Origin: Gracilaria domingensis
Taxonomy: Eukaryota > Rhodophyta > Florideophyceae > Gracilariales > Gracilariaceae
Assembly: GCA_022539475.1 (NCBI GenBank)
Contig: VCMS01000022.1
Coordinates: forward strand, 949,301-1,013,300
DNA length: 64,000 bases
Direction of reading: 5' to 3'
In this document: piece by piece, positions 59,102 to 64,000 of the stretch
How positions within the stretch are numbered: position 1 is the stretch's first letter
How the letters are laid out: each line of letters starts with the position of its first letter
Translations under genes and position numbers: made by a program
The notes under the pieces: generated by a model
The model's input: only the letters and a program-made list of their open reading frames with translations
Told to the model about the DNA's origin: nothing
Databases searched by the model: none

Positions 59102-60955
59102 TTACACCCCCGATGAGGGACCGGCACCGCCGCTACCGGAGGGACCGTGCGAAGGGTGCGGAACGGCGTAAGCCAGTATCCCTGCCATAGTGGTGAGATG
59201 ATCGGGCACGATAATTCCAGCGTTCTGGAGACTGGCGCGCAACATCGCGATGTTCGCCGGAGAATCTCCCGGAGCGACCGGAGCTGTCGGGGCCGGAAGG
59301 ACCGAAGGAACGGTAGCCGCTACAGGGGCCGGACCCACCACCGGAACACTCGCTTGAGTCGGAACATTCCAACCCACAGGAGCCTGGGGTACCCCGCCGC
59401 TGGCGTGCAACACCTGATTCGCCGCCGGTACGTCGTTCACCAACTCCTGATCCATCTCGACGAGTGCTCCCGCCGCCTCTCCACCGGTATCCATGTTCGG
59501 ATCATCCAGATCTACTGGGGCGACCCAGTTGTCACTGAACATGAACCCAACGGGGTGACTGTCTGGAATCGACCGTGGCTGGTTCGCTGCCCACTCGGCA
59601 TATGCGCTAGTCGTCATCGTACCCTCCCATGGGTCGTAATACACGAAATCTCCTGCGGTGGGATGTCTCCTACCGGGTGAGCGGTCGTAGTGACGACGAG
59701 GACCTTTCCCACGCTGCGAACGGGGCACCGTTTCCCAATCGACTCCATCGATAACATCCAAGATGTAATGGATCTCATCCACGTTCTCTTCGGACCCCAA
59801 GGGAGTGTGCAAATCCAGCGAGCGGATAATGCTGCGAAGCATCGGCGGAATATACCAAACACGGTAGTTGTCGTAAGCCTCCCAGAGGAGAAACGCTGCT
59901 ACGCGTGCCGCCCACTCGCCGGCTACCAGACCCCACCATCCTGAACGCGGATCGCTGATCAATCGGGAGCCGATGTAACTCAAGCACGGAGGCAGTTCTG
60001 CAAAACACCCTTTGGGTACCTCCACATCACGCCACCAATCTGGTAGAGGAGGGAACCGTCCAACAAAGGCCTGCGGTCTGTACCTCTCGGTCTCGATATT
60101 CGGGTACGGAATCAGATACCCATGACGGGAACGAGCTTTCCGCTCAAACCGAATGCGGTTGACGAACCCACCCTGGGAAGCGTTCTTGCGAAGATAACGG
60201 AACTCCGCTCGGAGTATGGGCCGATTCCAGCACAACATCAACCTCGATGTGGACGGGCCATCGCCGGCGTACCGCGCATGGTCGAACGTCGCCAAGTTGT
60301 CTCCATATCGGACTTTACCGAAAGTACGGTAGAACGGAGTATCGAACCCATATGACGGTGGAACCAGGTGCTCGAGGTGCACTCGACTGAGTCTCTTGTA
60401 CGCCAACTTCGCGTGTTCCGCGCGCGCGGTGTTCAGGTTCTCACCCTCGCGGGTATCGTACCGGAGGAGCATCGGGTCGATCGCTATACGAACTTTCCAT
60501 TCTGGGGATTGCACTACCGCTAACGGCAGACCGCCCGGTAGGAAGCCGTTTTCGGCATACGACTCCAGGAGAGTGTCATCGTTAACAGCTACCGGATGAA
60601 ACCACGGTGCACGGCTGAACGCAAACCCATCACGGAGTGGATCGCGTACTGCGAGAGATTCCTTCGATATCCAACCAGCTTGGTTCGCCATCAGCGGCAT
60701 CGCTTGCGCTGAATTCCATAACGAAACGTTCACCGGGACCATCAGTTGAGACTGAGGCAGTGGAGCCGTCGCAGAACCCGGCTGAGGGTAGTTCGACGCG
60801 CTCGCCTGACCCGTCGGGTGATGAGGAAACTGATTCGGGTTCATCGGAATGACAGATGATGTACTGTGATCGAGTTCGGATACTTGAATACTCTGTTCGC
60901 TTGAGTGTGTATCGCGCTTGCGAGGTATAGAAACCGAGGAGTTGGTACCGCTCAT
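59102..60955 (-). CDS. Antisense accessory protein of the gypsy family, intact
   Basis: 617 residues from ATG at 60955 to a stop at 59102, opposite in strand to gag-pol, uninterrupted. The frame is also open 36 bp upstream of this ATG, but the matching MSG(T/A)N start in the older element C supports 60955. The core (about residues 95-470) is rich in Trp, Tyr and Arg; the tail from about 500 is Pro/Val/Ala-rich with GDSPANIAMLRASLQNAGI near the end. About ten amino-acid differences separate it from A outside the stops. No transmembrane, protease, nuclease or zinc motif is seen. The ATG lies 79 bp from the 3' LTR, so an antisense transcript from that LTR could express it. Function unknown. Confidence 0.75.
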   Translation of the reverse strand: MSGTNSSVSIPRKRDTHSSEQSIQVSELDHSTSSVIPMNPNQFPHHPTGQASASNYPQPGSATAPLPQSQLMVPVNVSLWNSAQAMPLMANQAGWISKESLAVRDPLRDGFAFSRAPWFHPVAVNDDTLLESYAENGFLPGGLPLAVVQSPEWKVRIAIDPMLLRYDTREGENLNTARAEHAKLAYKRLSRVHLEHLVPPSYGFDTPFYRTFGKVRYGDNLATFDHARYAGDGPSTSRLMLCWNRPILRAEFRYLRKNASQGGFVNRIRFERKARSRHGYLIPYPNIETERYRPQAFVGRFPPLPDWWRDVEVPKGCFAELPPCLSYIGSRLISDPRSGWWGLVAGEWAARVAAFLLWEAYDNYRVWYIPPMLRSIIRSLDLHTPLGSEENVDEIHYILDVIDGVDWETVPRSQRGKGPRRHYDRSPGRRHPTAGDFVYYDPWEGTMTTSAYAEWAANQPRSIPDSHPVGFMFSDNWVAPVDLDDPNMDTGGEAAGALVEMDQELVNDVPAANQVLHASGGVPQAPVGWNVPTQASVPVVGPAPVAATVPSVLPAPTAPVAPGDSPANIAMLRASLQNAGIIVPDHLTTMAGILAYAVPHPSHGPSGSGGAGPSSGV

Positions 60956-61021
60956 GATGGTGACGTATTTACGTACTTGCGTTTCGCACAAAACTTCAGC
61001 CTCGAAGTCGTTCTCGGCTCT

Positions 61022-61034
61022 AAGGAGGGGGAGA
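61022..61034 (+). other. Polypurine tract of element B
   Basis: AAGGAGGGGGAGA directly before the 3' LTR, identical to that of element A. Confidence 0.85.
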
Positions 61035-62008
61035 TGTAGAGCAACGCATTTTGCGTGGTTATCAGGATGATGCGCCTCATATACTCAGGGGAGTGATACG
61101 AGGATGCACTCGAAGAGTTATGAGTTGGACCCAATTTTGGCGGTTACTTTTGGAATGGCTTTCCCACAGTTACCTGTAATCAGGGTTGCCATTGCTGGCC
61201 AATACCGCTAGGTGGACGCGTGTACTACACCACCGTGTGTGTGCATATTACGGGACAATAGGTAGTGCACCTGAGGTGCCTGACACTGGGCTAGCCACGT
61301 GTACGGACCCCTGCGGGTGTGCACCACGTGTACATAGTTAGTTTAGACCTACTTAGGTGAGCTCGACCTCGTCGTCGCGAGCACCTTTGTAAAGTCAACC
61401 CGAGCACTTCTAAGTGAACTCTTTGTCGAGTAGCGCTCTCTTGAGTGGACTCTACACGAGTGAGGCTCTGGCGCCAACCGCCTACGTGGGTTATCACTCT
61501 CGCGAGTATAGCCACGTCTGGTTACGGTGGTCCTACCCTCTCGGTACCTTTGAGGAACATCTGTCGTTGATGTCGGGACCTGAGGGTCGTACCGAGGAGG
61601 TATAAGACTAGATTACGAAGTGATCCGACTCTGTATAGAGTTTTGCCGTGTTTACGGAAACCCGTGCATTACCGTTGGAGGATCTCGCCCCGCTCCGGGC
61701 ACAGTGCCGAGGAGGCCCTACCCGTCGCGTGTGGGTGTTGTTTGGTTGTTGTTTTCTGTTGCTTTCCCTCTCGGGACTACACCTGTCGTTGGTCGTGTTT
61801 CATCGTTGCCGATACCACCCCATCTCTGGAGTTTCTCATCGTTTCCTCACCACGTGGCCTATCACCTCTGTAGGTATAGCCAGTTGCCACTTCGGCCTTA
61901 CAACCGAGTTACGGTGGTACAGAGGGCTCTGTCACTGGTCTGCCATCTCTCACGAGAGCGGACCTTCGAATAGTCTGGTGGGTTTCACTCTTCCGAGTTT
62001 GCCCCACA
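61035..62008 (+). repeat. 3' LTR of element B
   Basis: 974 bp, TGTAGAGCAACG...TTGCCCCACA, with only scattered differences from the two LTRs of A. The 5' LTR of B is not in the window. Confidence 0.93.
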
Positions 62009-64000
62009 GTATGGTCATCTGTCACGGTTGCTAAAATATTTTTTGCCGACATTATAAGACTGAAGGTGAGAAAGTTCGAACAACAGTTGTCTATCTGTAG
62101 GGCAACAAAGAGAAGTGAGAATATCGGTACCGTCTAAATATATAAGGAGATGAGAACAAGTCAAGATGCCACGAGGACAATAACCAACCACAAATCTACA
62201 TAATGCAACATTAAGAACGAAAATCATGGCATTATAAAGAACACGAATATGACCTGGGGAGTTAGCCCAAGATCTAAATAGCCATGTAGGACCCGACCAA
62301 CCACCAACCTAAATAACGAATAGCCGTACGCTGACATCACTACCTACTATGAATGGATAGTAGCACTAGGTTATTTATGACTAGAAGGCGAGCAAAGTAC
62401 AACTTAGGGAATATGAACTACAAGAATTATAGATATAAACCCCGGAGTTTGAGGCTTCGCAGCCAACTCGACTCCAGCACACCACTTCAGCTCTCACGAC
62501 GACTCCCCAGCATTGTCTACTTTCTCTCTATGTTCGTCGTCAACGTTTTTCTTTAGCATCTTTACTTTCGTTCAAAACGATTTTTGCTTCTTTGCTATCA
62601 ACCTTACGCCTTATTTTTTTTTCTTTTGACGGGCGACTTGCTTTTTTGCCTTTGTTTTTGAAGTTGTGGTGTGTTGCTCTCTGTTGGGCTTGTGTTTGTA
62701 CTTTGATGCTTTTCATCGTACATACGTACTTTTTCTACCTACGAACTTGGGACGTGCAGTGGATCAACTGGAAACTTGACCTGCGTATCCGTATTTGGTT
62801 GTTGGTTTTGACGTAGACATTGAAAAAGACAGGTTTGTTCTAGGTTTGTTGTTCGACTGTTGTGTTATTTGTAGAGCTCCAATATTATCTTGCGCTGTTT
62901 AGGCTGATACTTTTGGGCTGTTTGTGTTGCTCTCTTTGGGTTTGTCACTAGACGCGTCGTTCTGTTTGGTTAGAAAAATGGCGTTTACAATTAGCATAAA
63001 AAGGAAAAGCATCATGATCGTCCTGACTAGTACTTTTGTATCGCGCCAAATAATTTCCATACTGACTCTTGAGCACTGCAAATAAGGGCTTCAAAACACT
63101 TCTCTCTTGATAATATGGTCCTTGCGATGGGGCAATTTCGAGAATATCACTCAGAGAAACACCACCAGAAAGAACAGTATTTGGACAAAGATGTGATAAC
63201 TGCGGCTAAAAACCTATTTTGAAATCAACATAGACCTTGAGCGCACACTCAAAATGGCGCGTTAAGTTGATGACAAATATGCAGATGCTTCGTCATACGG
63301 AGGGGATATGATTGTGAATGTGCGCATGAAGCAGTCCAAGAGCTAAGATTGAGCTGGTATGATGCTTGTGAACCGAAACAGGTCGGCTCCTGTGCGTAGG
63401 TTTTTTGGATAATAACCGCATATTAAATAGTGAAGGAGGCTTAAAAGAACTGGCTGCATGCAGTGGTAATGTCGCAATGACTTGAACTAAAAATGGTTTC
63501 AAGGCTTTTTTTCCACTACAAGAAAGCAATGTTTTTTTCATCGACAACAACAGCCGTCACACTTCTACATGTACTTCACGGCTGCCGCGGAATTTTACGC
63601 CATGGAGATCAAAAGGACTTTACCAAATAGAAAGAACAACGGGCAACCAGTTGATATGTTGCCCCGTACAGAAGATTGCATGCGTTTGGAATGCAAGTAA
63701 AATTTTTGGATATATGGAGGGAGTTAGTCAGAATGTGTGATCTGGCTCTTGCAAAGTTATAAACTTAGGAAGTATGTGTAGCTTATTTTCTGCGTTTAGT
63801 TTGTTTTTAAAATGTTTAATCCCCCCCCCCGGGAGGATTTTATCTCTTAATCTACCGGTCGGACTTTAACTCTTATTCTCCCCTACGGCAACTGTGCACA
63901 CGTCCGAGAGACATGGTTAATTTTTGGATCCTTTCTGATTACAGCATATAAAATGGGCCAAGAGACACGTGCAATTTTAACTGTTATTGTCTCCCTACTT
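62009..64000. other. Flank of element B without recognisable genes
   Basis: AT-rich sequence with short frames only (for example 62592-62816 plus and 63293-63550 minus), which are hydrophobic or basic and match nothing I know. A run of ten C's followed by GGG lies at about 63821-63833. No LTR or transposase remnant was seen. Confidence 0.45.

Larger units (their letters stand above)
51725..62008 (+). mobile_element. Ty3/gypsy retrotransposon, element B (5' end missing)
   Basis: Inverted relative of element A lacking the 5' LTR and the first part of gag. From about 54946 to the end it is nearly identical to A; from 51725 to about 54945 it is littered with single-base gains, losses and mismatches. 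The 3' LTR ends at 62008 and is followed by GTATG, but its partner target site cannot be checked because the left end is absent. Together A and B form a large inverted repeat with their 5' ends facing each other. Confidence 0.9.

Overview
This is a eukaryotic nuclear window, most likely from a red alga. The reasons are a plant/cyanobacterial-type phytoene desaturase in one uninterrupted frame of 536 codons beside a phytol-kinase-like gene, a plant-type UPL3/TRIP12 HECT ligase, very few introns (two short GT-AG candidates), and a dense load of LTR retrotransposons and DNA transposons. The red-algal assignment is inference; a photosynthetic ancestry is well supported. I see no intact host gene in the 64 kb.

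Layout. 0-5.4 kb is sparse, with small repeats and hairpins and no confident gene. 5.4-7.6 kb holds a broken hAT transposase (minus strand). 7.85-9.24 kb is a dispersed repeat with a CGCTCGCT-rich tail, and an inverted second copy lies at 27.9-29.4 kb. 9.35-13.26 kb holds a decayed Mutator-like (MULE) gene in which a Ulp1-type protease, a zinc-cluster DNA-binding domain and the DDE transposase lie along one interrupted frame. 14.4-15.7 kb holds a Plavaka/KDZ-like transposase remnant. 17.65-17.98 kb holds three G-rich hairpins.

18.0-23.4 kb is a gene graveyard. It holds a beta-trefoil plus START-like gene cut short, a UPL3-type HECT ligase lacking most of its HECT N-lobe, a phytoene desaturase with three in-frame stops, and a phytol-kinase-like gene with one. 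25.4-27.9 kb is the C-terminal half of a second MULE, split by a solo LTR. 30.0-31.2 kb is a PIF/Harbinger transposase remnant. 32.8-34.7 kb is an 81-bp satellite interrupted by another solo LTR.

35.9-62.0 kb is dominated by one Ty3/gypsy chromovirus-like family. Element A (36546-48522, minus strand) has two 972-bp LTRs and a GTGTG target duplication, and it is inserted in the LTR of an older relative, C. Element B (51725-62008, plus strand) is a second copy facing away from A, cut off on its left exactly at an ambiguous base N. The family carries gag, pol (protease, RT, RNase H, integrase), a small separate chromodomain frame and, most unusually, a roughly 617-codon frame on the opposite strand between pol and the 3' LTR. 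That antisense frame is uninterrupted in B, carries two stops in A, and is recognisable in diverged element C. It is my main candidate for something undescribed.

How the parts relate: nested insertions, solo LTRs and stop-ridden transposases describe a gene-poor region that has received elements repeatedly. The carotenoid, phytol and ubiquitin-ligase genes caught in it have all lost function here, either as a dead duplicated segment or, less likely, through loss of plastid pathways in the lineage.
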